In this document: positions 13,118-32,600 of the stretch, piece by piece
Position numbering within the stretch: the first letter of the stretch is position 1
How the letters are laid out: each line of letters starts with the position of its first letter
Origin: Pomacea canaliculata
Taxonomy: Eukaryota > Mollusca > Gastropoda > Architaenioglossa > Ampullariidae
Assembly: GCF_003073045.1 (NCBI RefSeq)
Contig: NC_037593.1
Span: 13,834,735 to 13,898,734 of the forward strand
Length of the DNA: 64,000 nt
Reading direction: 5' to 3'
Notes under the pieces: generated by a model
Told to the model about the DNA's origin: nothing
Databases searched by the model: none
What the model saw: the letters and a program-made list of their open reading frames with translations, nothing else
Translations under genes and position numbers: made by a program

Positions 13118-15284
13118 ATGCGTGAAGCACAGACTCAGTTCATCAAGGAAAAAGTTCAGGAAGGCAAGTCTGTTACTGTTGAATGGGAACCACTGGCTCC
13201 TGCTGGACCATGTGTAGCATTTCATGCAGCCTGCATAATCAGGGGGTCACTGTTCATCCATGGTGGAGTGACAGAAAAAGACTCCAAGCTACCAAGCAGT
13301 GGGCTGCACAAACTTGACTTAAAGACGTGCCAATGGACCGAGGTCTTTTTCATTGTTTTATTTCATTGACCAGATTACAAACATTTTGTTTGGCTTGCAG
13401 TAGTTCCTCTTGCAATTTTGTTTGTTTGAAATTTTATTAGAACTCAGTTTCAAGTTGGATACTCCTAAAAGATCATGATTTTAAAAAGTTGGCAGGATAA
13501 ATGTCAATGATTTGTTATAATGGAGGCTTATCTGTAAACAGGATAACAAAATAAAATTTACGGCATTATAAAATCAGAATATATCTGATTTGAGGCAAAA
13601 GCTTCCTGTTTGCATGAATACATAAATTTAACTGAATGATAAAGTGTATGATTTCAGGACATACAAATTCACAGATTTGTAGATCAAATGTAGCAGCAAA
13701 TTTCTTTTGGTTAGCTTCGAGCTCCAGGTAGCCCAACATTAAGCCACCATACAGCTGTTCCATTGGAAGAGAGATATATTATTCTGATTGGTGGCTGGAA
13801 TGGCCGAGTGCGCACACCAGAGGTCCATGTCTATGATGTTAAAGAAAATCAGTGGGTGCATGTAACAACAGTAGGATTTCCAGACGGTGCAGGCCTAAGT
13901 TCACACACTGCTTCTTGCCTCAGTTCAGGAGATGTAAGTATTGCTATCAACATGACCAAACACCTGAAGTAGGTTTAATTACTATTTAAATTTAAGTGTC
14001 ATACACCCATAATTGTTTTGATTTTTAAGTAATTATCAGGGATTATGACTAGTGTGCTGCTGTCATAAATAAAAGTAAGAGCCAGAGTTAGACCTATCTT
14101 ATACTTTGCTATGCATGGGCCCAACTGAGGGGGGCTGCCCAAATCCAGGTCTGCTGGCGAGGTGTTGTTGCAGTCCTATGCTTCTCAAGGAGTAACAAGG
14201 AATGAACCTATACTTTCGCTTATTGTTCTTGTGACAGATATTAGTGATTGGTCGTGAAGGAAGCTTGCGAACCCAGCGTCGCCACGGCAATGTATATCTC
14301 CTTTCTGGCAAAATATCATCAGGAAAGTTTTGCTACACTGAATACAGCTCTGCAGTTTCATCTCGCTCAGGGCATTCTGCATCATTTGTTGGATCCAAGC
14401 TGTGCATTATTGGTGGACGCAGTGACAATCTATTAGAGGTGATTGTTTTTTCCCCTTCGTTAACATCAATGTATTTTGTCTGTTTTTTTTTAAGGTTTAA
14501 ATGGTCGGGGAGCTCCCAAAAAATTGTATGTTAATAGACACGCCTATTGAATTGTTCATTACCATGGCTTTTGACTGAAATGTAAAAATTCAGCTAAATA
14601 ATTGTCCTCAGTTCACTTTGTTGCTGGTGTATATATATTGAGAGAGAGGGAGTGGGTAGGCTTTTGCTGACAATAAAAACACGCATGGGCCTAGATTTAT
14701 TGGTCTATTTTTCTATAAACAGTGTACTTTGTATGTGGATAGGTCTACTTTTTGTCCTTAATATGACATTTCTGCATTCAAGTCTCAGTGCAAGACAACT
14801 ATAGTTACTATTGTTATATGAAATATCAATTTTTCACAGCAAGAAAACCTGAATGTTTAGCAAGATTGTAAAATGTGTCTGTCTCCTCTGTTTGAACATG
14901 CTACAGGTGATGCAAGGCTTCAAAAGTCCTCCAGAATCCACTTGTAAGGTTATGTCTGCTTTAGCAGAGGCAGTTAAAGCCAAATGCTTCCGGAGTTTAA
15001 CCAAAATGCCATGTGGACGTAAAAATCACAGTGCAGTATCAGGATCAGGTGTTTTGTTTATCCATGGAGGTGAAACATTTGATGGACGAATCCGGGAGCC
15101 AGTGGGGCAGATGATGTTATTAGCATTTACTCCTCTTACCCAGTTTTATGATCTGGGCATATCCAGGTTGGGCCGTGCTGGACATGTCTGCTGTCACACA
15201 GAAGATGCCATTGTCATGCATGGAGGTCTGAGCGGAAAATCGAGTGTACATGGAGATGCTTACCAACTTTTTGTGCACACATGA
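13118..15284 (+). CDS. KLHDC9: Kelch domain-containing protein 9 (4 coding exons, 340 aa)
   Basis: Coding exons: 13118-13342, 13715-13933, 14238-14438, 14907-15284, summing to 1023 nt. The product matches vertebrate KLHDC9 in length (about 349 residues) and in specific strings: SPTLSHHTAVP and IILIGGWNG in exon 2, GLSSHTASC at its end, GREGSLRTQRRHGNVYLL in exon 3, and SRSGHSASF. Kelch beta-propeller blades are marked by the repeated double glycines (FIHGG, LIGGW, CIIGG, FIHGGE, VMHGG). The biochemical role of KLHDC9 is poorly known; kelch propellers usually bind partner proteins. The donor of exon 1 (GAG|GTCTTT) is weak but is required by the protein match. The first ATG at 13118 gives a natural length, though an upstream coding exon cannot be excluded. 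Confidence 0.9.
14075..14200 (+). repeat. Dispersed repeat, copy A
   Basis: This block in a KLHDC9 intron contains CATGGGCCCAACTGAGG followed by CAGGTCTGCTGG and AGGTGTTGTTG. The same ordered strings recur inverted at about 49680-49760 in an EBAG9 intron. It is therefore a dispersed interspersed repeat of unknown class, possibly a SINE body. Confidence 0.6.
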
Positions 15285-15365
15285 TACTCAAAGCTTTGAT
15301 GGGACTTTTTATATGCTGCCATTTTCTGTGGTTTTGAAAAAGGATAAATTTTCTGAAGGATAAGC

Positions 15366-15371
15366 AATAAA
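15366..15371 (+). terminator. Polyadenylation signal of KLHDC9
   Basis: An AATAAA hexamer lies 82 bases after the KLHDC9 stop codon, with no competing signal nearer. Confidence 0.65.
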
Positions 15372-17322
15372 ATTATTCAAAAAACAATAATCTGTGACTG
15401 ATGTTTGTAATGGAATGGTCTAGCTACACTTTGAGTGCTTGGTGATTGCCAATTTATGTATTAATAATTATAAACAGCAGGTAGGATGTGTATACCTTCC
15501 CTCTCAATGGTGATCAAGATCATCATAATGAAAGAAAAGATTTGTAGGGGTAGTGGCTAGGGGGAGAAATTGGAAGTTGTAGATATTCCAAATTAGTAGG
15601 ACTGACATAAAAATTTATCACACTTCGATCAACACCATAATCTGACCACCCTAACAACCAATCAATGCACAACACAATCTATAATGAAATTTGAACAAGT
15701 CTCATGTTAAAACATGGGCTTTGAAAAATGAAGTATAACCTAGTGGGATATTTTTAAGCTGTGTGAACTGAAAGTCAAAGCCAAGATTAAAATCAAAAAG
15801 CATAAAAATGCCAAGCATCACCGATTCACAACATTACTACAACAAACTCCTGGAATTGACTTGCAGCATCTAGCATATACATCTAAACACCCGATCTTGC
15901 TTTGATTATTTAAAACTTATCTGCAACACAACCCGTATGCATTCTTAATTGGTGCTTTTCAAAACGCATCTTGCATGTAAACTTTTTTTGCGCTTAAAAC
16001 GTAAGCATGTCAAACTGAAGTCTTGTCGTCAAACGGTTATTCAGTCCCAGACATCAGGGCGTGTACTTGTTAAATACAAACCACTATATAAAACAAATTA
16101 ACGTATTGAGCAGCACTAATCCATGTCATACGCTACATAGCATTAAAAAGCTCCAAATACTCAAGTACTTGGCTGCGATCTTAGTGTTTCTACTGATGCC
16201 AAGAATAGCATGCAGCCATGGATTAGGCTGGTGAAATTTGGGGAAAAAGGGAAGAATTTATAAATCATTAACCATTTTGTACTTTAGTATCCTAAACGGG
16301 TTTTTGGACAATAACAGAAAGATAATAAAAAAAATTCCTGCGTAATGGAAAATGGATTTGTCTATGACAAAGAAAGATTATTTTCCTCGTGTGTTCCTCT
16401 AGCGAAGTCTCAACAGATAGTTAAGTATTTGTAATACTTTATATATGCACATCATTTTGCTTTTGTTTTGCTGTTTTGTTTCCGTAATCCACTGCTGAAT
16501 ATTTTGTTTTCATATTTATCAAGGTACACGGGTCTGATCCATAGTAAATGTACCGAAAGGTTAGGACGCCGATTAGTGAACCAATCAAATGAAAGCTTGC
16601 AAAGGCACTAAAGTTGTCTGGATCGTCGCCATACTCACCGGGTAAGAGGCATGCTGTTAGATGCAAACGACGTACAATTACGTACACATGCAAATATGTT
16701 TATACAAAATAAATTGTGTTTTTTGTTTAGCTTCGGTAGTTATATTCGTAGGGACAATACAATTTAAGCAAAGACTGTTCTCGCTATGTTGCAAGAGTCC
16801 ACGATTCCGTTACTTGACTTCGGAAGACGTGGCAGTGGTCTGTGTAGAGCGATACTCGGGTACCGATTATTCATTAGTATTAGGGTAGCACATTAACGCT
16901 GTTTTAGTGACAGGTGTCCACGTTATTTAAAACCTATCCATAAATTAGAATGTTAATTTAAGTATCTACCAGGTCGAAGAATTGTGTACTTTAAATTTAT
17001 AGTTCTTAATCCAATTCCTAGTCCAACCACATACTTGACACACCCCGTTGTTGGACCAACTACTGTTATTATATCAGCGATTCAATATTTTGTATTCTGG
17101 CATTATAACCGAAGAAAATAAATTTTGATAGGGCATATATGTCAGTGTTTCAATGATGTTGCAATGAAAAAGCATCAAAAGAGACATAAATTACTATTAT
17201 TGCTTGTGCATTGTTGCCATGCGTTTCTGTAGTATTTTTGTGACATAACATTTTAGATTTGCTTTTAAAACATTTTTTTCGGGTTTTTCAGGAAGAGTAG
17301 AAAGACAGATTTATTTTGAAGG
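15372..17322. other. Intergenic region between KLHDC9 and STT3A, with the STT3A promoter
   Basis: There is no recognised gene. The left half is AT-rich. A more GC-rich patch at about 16630-16880 may mark the STT3A promoter or 5' UTR. A minus-strand open frame (16439-16693) with one hydrophobic stretch is noted under findings but is not supported as a gene. Confidence 0.4.
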
Positions 17323-23672
<6,350 letters not shown>

Positions 23673-23895
23673 ACAGCTGTACATATTTCCTAGAATCTTT
23701 TAGTAATACACCTACACATGGGTCTTGGGCTGTCAGGGTGTTAGGATTCTTATCTCAAACTCTGTTGTTGATCCTTTGATGACATGGCTTTTTCTAGAAT
23801 CCATGAATGAAACGCCTGTCTTCCTGATAAATTTGCACAACTCCCTGTCAAAAAGAAGTGCTAAAGATGGATATAGACAATATTTTCTTGGCTGA

Positions 23896-23901
23896 AATAA
23901 A
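23896..23901 (+). terminator. Polyadenylation signal of STT3A
   Basis: AATAAA lies 224 bases after the STT3A stop. A minus-strand signal (TTTATT on the plus strand) follows within ten bases, which suits two converging genes. Confidence 0.5.
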
Positions 23902-26900
23902 TGCTTTATTATTCTCAAATGATAGATGCAAATATGCACCTTATATGTATATATACACACACACTTAAAAGGACGAAGGATTATTCCATCATCTGAACTT
24001 GTTTCTCCTTTTGATAATCATCAGTATCATCTATGTTAAAAGGGTGAATATGTATAGACTGTGTGCACAACAGCCAGATGTTGTAGACTGTATGCAAAAT
24101 ACAGCTTTACTTTTGCCTGTATGCTTGTTGCCTAAGTAGCTAGAATACATTCAGTGGCTGTATGCTTGCAATATTTTCAGTGCCCTTTAAACATATTATG
24201 CCCTTAGGTTTTTGACACATCCAACTTTCCAAGGCTAATCATAATTATGGTATGAAGAACAGTGTTTATGGCTAACAGTTCAACATCATCCTTATACACT
24301 GGCGTTCATGATTAAATAAGTTATATATTTTACAATTGTTAATATATTGTTTTGTGCATTTTTGTTTTGACGGTATCAGAGTTGCTTGGAATGCACACCT
24401 GCAGAAACTTTCATTTGCTCTGACAAAAACTGGCATATCTTGGCATTTTATTCTTCTACTCCATTCATAACTTAATACTCACAAGAGGAAAAACAGCGCA
24501 CGGGGCACCATCAAATAAAACACAAAAATAAGACAAAAGCAATAGATAAAAAAAAAAAACCCTCTTAAAACGTATCAATATATGCAATGGATAAAGTACT
24601 TTGTAAAATACCTTCCCGGTGTCCTTTTACAAAGGTCATGTTTACATGCAAGTTCTATTTTGTCCTCGATTTGTAAACAATTTATGACCAAAACAAGACC
24701 TACCCAAACTTGGATGTTGGCAACATTTGTTCAGCAGTTGTCACTTAGTTCTTTACAACTTCCTCCATTGCTAACAATTCTATGATTTTTGCCCTCACAC
24801 CAACAGAAACTTGACCGCTTAACATTTCATCCTAGATTAAAAATCGGGAGACAGTGCACAAGAATTGTGCATGTGAAATATTCAGTAACTGCAAGATCAT
24901 CTACTGCTCCTTTTTTCTGCTTATAACTGCTGTTTTATGTGACTGAGCTCTGGAGCCAAGACTGAAAACCACCAAGAATCAGCGTGCTTAACTCCCAAGT
25001 CCTCTAGAAGGAATTTGTCTTGAAAAACACGTTTTTGTAATGTTGATAAGACTGGTCCTTTACACACATCATTAGCTAAACATGGCTTTAAAACATTTTT
25101 TGGAACCTTCGGGTAGTTTGCTGTGATCCAGCAGCCATGGTGCAGTGTCATGTCAGGCCCCAAGTGTGCAGTGTAGCATGTAGAAAGTGAAGTACAGTCT
25201 TAATTGTATGATTATTGTAAGTTGCTAACAATGTACAGGTTTTCTGTTAGAAGTGAAGAATGTACACACACCACAATTCTTGCTTTTACCCCTTCTCAAG
25301 GTGGGGGGAGGGGAATCAGCCAAAAAAAAAAATGGTAACCATTTGTTGCCAAGATGAAGCCTCATCACACTCCAAGTATTTACTGCATAATACTGACGTA
25401 AATGGGCAGTGACTGAAAGTCAAACTAATGACAGTTGATAGCCAGAGCCATTGTGTCAACATTCTCCAGACAAATTAGCTTGAAACTAATGTTACATCTT
25501 CAATGACAAATAAGGTCATCTAATTGGCCTCTTGCAGAGTTAAGTCGGAAAATGCTTCCATATTTTACAGTGTATATCTTTCCATCACAGGAATGAAAAA
25601 ACCAAAAAATATTTCACAAAGTGAAATTCTCACACTAGTGAGTTCACCCTACAATGCTATCCAAGACAAGATCTTGGGCATTTACATCACAATCAAACTC
25701 CTACAACAACAAAAAATCCCTCTGAGCACAGGGTTGTCACCATGCATTACCAATAACATTGTGCAAACACTCCATCAGCAAAACTTGCACATCTCTTTCC
25801 TTGGATAACTTTTTAATGTGAGTTAAATAGCTGAAATGACTTAATTGGTGAACAAATTTATTTTTCACACAACCAGCGGCATTTGCTAACACTAAGCATC
25901 TTAGCCAATTGTCTTGATCAAATATGCATGCAATAGCAGGATTCTAATATGGCAACATTTGCAATTTTTATTGGCCCCTGCAGTCTCCTGGGTTGTTAAA
26001 GGTCATGCTAAAATACACACTGTACATTTGCCAAAATCGATGGCACTATCACAAGAAGATGGTCTCCCAACAAAAGGCACCTCAAATTTAGTTTTTTAAA
26101 GTTCATGGAATTATTCCTAAATACCCCTTATCACAGTCATTGGCACACTGTCGTTCATGCATTTGCACAGAAAGGTAAAAACTACTATATTCTTATAAGA
26201 AAGCATGGCTACAAAGCAATGTGGAATGTATGATACATTTAATATTTACATCCCAAAATTTATGTTCAAATTTCTAATTAAAGGAAAGGTACTTGTTCAT
26301 GCCTGGTAATTTGCAAGTTTGCTGCAAATGCATATACCTAAAAAAAAAAAAAATCATTAGAAGGCGTTTCTCCATTTAAATATGACAACCTGTTGAGCAT
26401 ATGACACATAGACCTGTTATTCAGCAAACAGTCTTTACATAATTTGCTTCCGTTCGTGTAAAGAATACTATTACGTCCTGGTGAGCATATAATACATAGT
26501 TTCCCAGCAAATACATTCTGTGCACAAGTTTGTTTCTAGTACTGTCAGTAACAGCATACAAATATCCCATTCCCACTATGTCTTACAAAAAATACCACAC
26601 ACCAAAGAATTATTGGAAAAAAAACCCTTTATACATGCTTAGATAAAATATTGCTACATTCTCCAATTCTTTGCACACAAAACCTTGACATGATAACAAC
26701 AGCTATTCATCTGCTATAGAGAGTAATAAATTCTGTCTGATACACAAACTGAAACTGTGAAGAAAAACAAAATCAGTAACCACTTAGGATTTTCAGTTGC
26801 AAACTGCTTCTCCCAAGAGGCACTGCTAAGGCAGGCTAGAGAAGCAGAGCACAGACCTGTTAACATTATGACATCAAGACGAACCATGTAGGCTTGTGAC

Positions 26901-29688
26901 ATGGAAGACATCTTCCGATAATTGTGATCAGATTTTGATGCGAGTGATGAATGTTGCAGAGAATATAACACTAACAAAAAGAAAAGAAAAAGTATCTGAT
27001 GGAGGAAGTCTGGTCATGTTTAAAGAAGCCTGATTGAGGAGATAGGGGCTCAATGCTTGACAACTCATGGAAAAGTTGCATTAGATTTGGGACAAGTGAA
27101 AGTCAGGTGTGGAGTGGGTAAAACCTGAAAACAACAGTATTTCTCAAGTACGGGTACTTTTTTCCGGTTTCAAACAGAATTAAAATATCAGTAAAGTTCT
27201 ATTGATTCATCAAGAGAATATTTGAAGGAAGTGAGAGTATTCATGCGAGATCAACAGATTGAGACAAGCACTGCTGCAAGCTAAATTCTTGGCAGCAGTA
27301 ATGCATATTTTTCTTTCTTCGAAGAACCATCAGATTTATAAATTAATGAACAAGCCAGCTGACCGGCAATCTAGCACATATTTGTTGACAATGTGCAGTA
27401 AAAAAAAAAATTAAAAATAACTACTGCAGCTGCACAAGAACCGGAACATTCTCACACCTGAGAATTTTAAAAAAATAGTTTGATTTCCAGTTTGTTTTTG
27501 TTTTTAGGTGAACCTTGACTTTTTAGGTGAACCTGAAGATTTACTTCATTAACACTTCTTAGTAACACCTAATGTGATGCACTTTATATCATGAATCTAC
27601 CTCTTAAAAACAATGCCAAAAATTCTTTTTCAATGTTACTTTAGGGGATGAAAGGCAGAGATTTTTTTTTGGTTGGATATAAGGTTCAGTATATATATAA
27701 TCACATATAAGCCGATAAACACATTCAGAGAACAGAAACTCATGGAGGATAAAAATATGCTGAAGGGAGTAAAAAGAGGTGGGTGGGGGGGAAGAATCAC
27801 TGGAATCCAATGATGAGGGCATGGAGCATGCACAAGTTAATGAACAGAACACAGAGGTCTCAAAGCAACTGCAAAATGCATATCTACCTCTTTCTTAGCC
27901 AAATCCAAACTTCTGTACTGATCCAAAAAAAAAAAAAAAAACAACAAAAAAACCAACAGCTATACAGTTACACCCAGACCTCCAGTCAGTGAAGAAAAAA
28001 GGGTTTAACAATGTAACAGCATTTCTCAGCAGAATTATTTTCATGTTCCTTGTATTTTATAAACAATTAAAATACATAAGTGATAACTACTTTATGGGTT
28101 TTAAAATCCTCTTGTCAGATTTCACCTATCTGTTAATCCCTCCCTGATGCATAAGCATATGGCAATCTGATAGAGGAATGTCACATGACAACACTTTTTT
28201 TTTTGTTTTTGAAACATTAAAACCAGAATGCTTGGTGATTGGACCTGGGCATCATGCTCAAATTATCATTTAGTCCTCATGATAAACTGCAGAAGCTGAG
28301 TTGGAAGTTGAGGCAGAAAATGAAACAAAGACAACAGAACAAACATGGCTATATGTTGTGCAGAAGTAAAATCATCCTAGATCAAAAGGAATTTATTGTG
28401 ATCAAGAACAACTGTGTGTAAAAAGTGGCATAAGTCACAGACAAGTTCACAAAAGTTGCCACAACTCTCCCAGGACCTAAGATAAAGTAAAAAAACCTTA
28501 GCGTATGATTTGCACAAGTATGTAGTAGAATGCCACAGATGATGTAAGGTCAATGTTTAGCAACATTTGGAAATGTGGTCTAGCAAACTGGTTTGATGGC
28601 ATCATTTTCACCTTGGACACTTACACCTGAGCAATATGTGCAGTCACAAACTGCCTAACAAGCAGCAAGGCATCCTGCATTGTACTTACCAACATCTTCA
28701 GCTGCCTACTTTGACACTTCTAATGGTAGATTTGAAACATTACAAATCGGAGGAAATTTCACATCAGAAGATGCATAACCTGTGCTAAGAAAGTGAGTCC
28801 ACAGTGGTCACAAAAGAAGTAAAGTGTAAGTTGCTGACTGTGCCTAGAGCAGAATGCAACCTCCTCTTTCTGCTACCTCCCTCCATAACCCCCCCACCCA
28901 TAATAAATCAGGCAGCAATACAATGGGTGGAATGGGTAGTTTTTGATCACAGATTCAGGAAAACCTTGAACTGCCAACCTGCTCCAAAGCTGTGTACCAA
29001 CCACTACCTACATATACACCTCTCACCAGTGTAATTTTTTTTTAAAATCAGATCTGACCTGTATAACAGCTTGTACTGCTAACCTCTAACCTGAAACTTC
29101 AAAGATTCTTGTACCACATATGCATCCCTTCCCCCCAATGTCTGTAAGACATGTCATGTTATAACCAGGTGAAGGGTAAATGAATATGATGACTTGATGC
29201 AAGTATTCCACCCCTTTCTTCTCAGGGCAAGGGTAAGAGGCAGGGATGAAAGGTGGAAATAATTTGTTTCCAGGACCCTGAGTGTGCAATTCTTTATGGA
29301 AACAATGACCACACATGCTTGTAAGTTATGTCCATCCCAAAACTTTTGTGTAAGAATATTAATTTGTGTCATTAAAAAAAACCAAAAACACTCTTGGTAT
29401 TTGCCACCTAAGTAACAACAGCCATGGAATGGCTCGTCCTTTATTACCAATCAGGCTCCTGAAAACACTTCTGCTCTGGCAGCAAGGCAGAACATTGGCA
29501 GAACACCTAAAAAGACTTTATATTTTAAAGAAAACCCAAGGCAGTTCTTGGACAAAATTCTCTATTGTATGGTTTTAAAACATGTACTGATTACAGTTGA
29601 GGTTCAGATAAATGTTCCGCGTCTTTTAGCACGGAACATGTATACTTGACAAAATCAAAAACATCTGCTGAGCAATATTTCCTAGTGA
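23902..29688. other. Long region without a convincing gene, between converging STT3A and TRAPPC9
   Basis: This AT-rich region of almost 6 kb holds only short open frames of chance length. Part of it is probably the 3' UTR of TRAPPC9: minus-strand AATAAA candidates occur near 24447 and 23905. Poly-A and poly-C runs are scattered in it. I recognise no exon, RNA gene or mobile element with confidence. Confidence 0.4.
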
Positions 29689-32600
29689 CTAGACAACAGC
29701 AGCAGCATTTTCTACGACAGTCAGTTCTGGAACTGGGAGACAGCGCCACGACAACTCTGTGCCGGAGGAACTGTCCATGCCACAGCAGGATATATGAAGA
29801 CGGTAGTGGCCAGCACACAGGAACACAAGAGTGCAGTTATGACTTAAGCTGGATCCTGGTCCAAGCTGGCGCCAGACAGAAAAAAATATTCATGATAATG
29901 TAAATATGTTGTTTCATATGTGTATATGTGCAGCACTAAACTAGATCATTTAGTTAGAAGGTTTAATTTAATGCGTCAGCAGGTATGAATAATAATAATT
30001 CTAAGAGAAAGGGGAAGAGCCTTAAAAAAAAAAAAAAAAGCAGGGCCAGTACCTTTGGCGACAGTCGTGTTTGACATCCCAGACAAATGAAGGCACTTGG
30101 CTCCACTGGGTGCTGAAGTTCACCTTGACCCCCCTCCTGCATGGGCTGGATGCCGAGCCGAACATCCTGCACAGTCTCCGCCCCTGTCACATTAAGTCCA
30201 ACTCTGACTGTTCATCACATGACAAAGAAAAAAACCCCAAAACCAAGGGGATGTGTGTGGGAGAACCCCTCAAACAAAGAGAGTGATATTTGAGTTTTCT
30301 CTTTATGAAGTGTGTACATTTGTACCTAATCCTACCAAATATTGCTATGTCTTAGTAATAAGCAGAGAATAGGATAACTGGTGCTAAAAAATAAAAATAA
30401 AGTACCTGCACAGTCAACAATACAAGAAGTCTTTTTCTGAACATGGGTTGCTCTGCAACCATTTTATCTATGTTGTGAGCAAAAGGCTTCAAAGACACCA
30501 GAGATAATGACAGAAGTCTGTATGCAAACTATTCCCAGCTACTTGCACTTGTTTTTCTGATACACAAACCTCTCAGATGCTTACCATGGCAATAACCCTA
30601 AACTCACCTTGTGAGGCACTCACGGTTATGTTGACAGTGATGGGCTGCTCCACAGCAAAATGCATTAGATCTGGTGCCATGTTTACATAGTGACGTCCAT
30701 TTAGACTCACTTCTAGATATGACAATAGCACAGCAAGCATAAAATATCATAGACATGAAAATTAAGATAACAAAGGTAACAGTGTTAGATGATGTACTGA
30801 GTGAAAAAAAAAGTGTTCCAAGCTTTTTATTCTTAATAAGAAGCATTGATGGAAAGGTAGTTTTAACACTTGTGATGGTGTGCACTCAACACACTAGTCA
30901 TGCAACATTTACTTGCTGAAGAAGCTATGTGGATACATGTCAAAAACTCTAGTGAGTGCTACTTCTTCTTTGAGTGTAAAGATTTTATGTTCCTTCTACC
31001 AAGGAACATTGCAATATAATATCCTATTCATGCATTCACGAACATGACAACAGATGCAGACAGATATTTATACAAACTGCACACATGCACACTTGTTCTA
31101 CCTGTCCACCCCACCACCTCCTCTTTTCGCTACTTGAAGACTTCAGCAGTCTAACAAAAAAGTTTGAAGAAACTAACCCCAAGAAACAGCAGGAACTCGA
31201 ATGACTTCCAGTTGAGGGGAACTCCATTTCAGGTGATCAATGCTCACCTTGCCACTCACCTTGGCAGCTGACTGTAAAAGGGACGTTACTGTGTCATACT
31301 AAGTCTTTATGCATGATAGCAATTTTTTTTTAATATTTAAATTCTTTTATAGACCATGAAATATTCTCTTCAAGAAGGGCTTTTATTCCTGAATGCCCAG
31401 TGATTTTAGCTTTAAAAGTTGATCTTTAGCTCCTTTTGTCCAGAATGCTATCACCAAACAGCACATTTTTTTCTGGATAAGGCATAAAATAAGAGTAGCT
31501 TTTAAATTTGAAAAAAAAGGCGATGAAAGAATTAAGTTACCATGCTCCAGCGAACATCCACAAACTGTGAAAGATACTGGCTGTAGAAGTCAGGCACACG
31601 CCATGTCCGATACTTCGATGGCACTTGGGACTCAAAAGTCTGCGATTTCTCTTGTTCAGGGAACAACACCCTGGGAACTGTTACTACGATTCTAAGAACA
31701 TAGCAATTAGGGTATTTTGCACTCTTCTCATGAGATGAAGAAAAAAAGCAGACAACCCCAACACATTTACCATGAATGCAGAAGACAGATTTACTATCAG
31801 AAAGAATGAAAGAGGATTCTAGCAACCACTAGCACCAAAACAACTAGATAAATACAAAAATCTTTTGTTGTTATCCATTTTGAATTGATTTTTTATATAT
31901 CAAATTTCTGATATAGACTCAGCAGGTGATGTATACATATATATGGTGTACATCATAAGGCATAATAATTTTTATCACAACAATTTTTGGCTCCAGGAAT
32001 GAACAAGTATTAAAAAAGTGCCTCAGGAGGCATTTGAAATATTTCTGAAAATAGCTTTACCATCCATTTAAGATACAGAAAAGGAATCCATAAAAAGCCC
32101 TTGGTAAGAGGTAGTGAGTTAAAGGTCTTTTGTAAAACTTACCTGCGACACTGCTGTGACTCAATAATAACTGGCACAGCACCATCTCCTGTACCACTCC
32201 CACACTGGACATCGATTTGATGACTAGAGGCATTCAGCAGATCCAGGACTAGTGCCACCTCCTGACCACTAATTGTAACAATTTTAATGTAATTCATGAG
32301 GGATAATATGCTTTGGCTTTGCATTAAAAACAGAATGAAAGTTAAAATTTAAAAAAAACTATTATTAAGAAAAATGACAAATAGATAAATTGATAGCATG
32401 TGTGATTTAAAAGAAAAATGACTTGATCAAACACTTAACAACTTCTCAAATGTGTGTGTAGCCAAATAACTTCATGACTTGATGATTCAGTGTTAGTTTA
32501 TTCTTTCCTGTATAGACTATCCACAAAATAAATAAAAAACTACATCCTAGGTAAATTAACCTGCTAAGGGGTACAGCATCCCAGTTTGTGATGTAGATGG

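Noticed and set aside
24921-25163. 80-residue minus-strand open frame in the gene-free region
   Set aside because: The peptide looks moderately protein-like but has no recognised motif, start context or splice partner, and probably falls in 3' UTR sequence.
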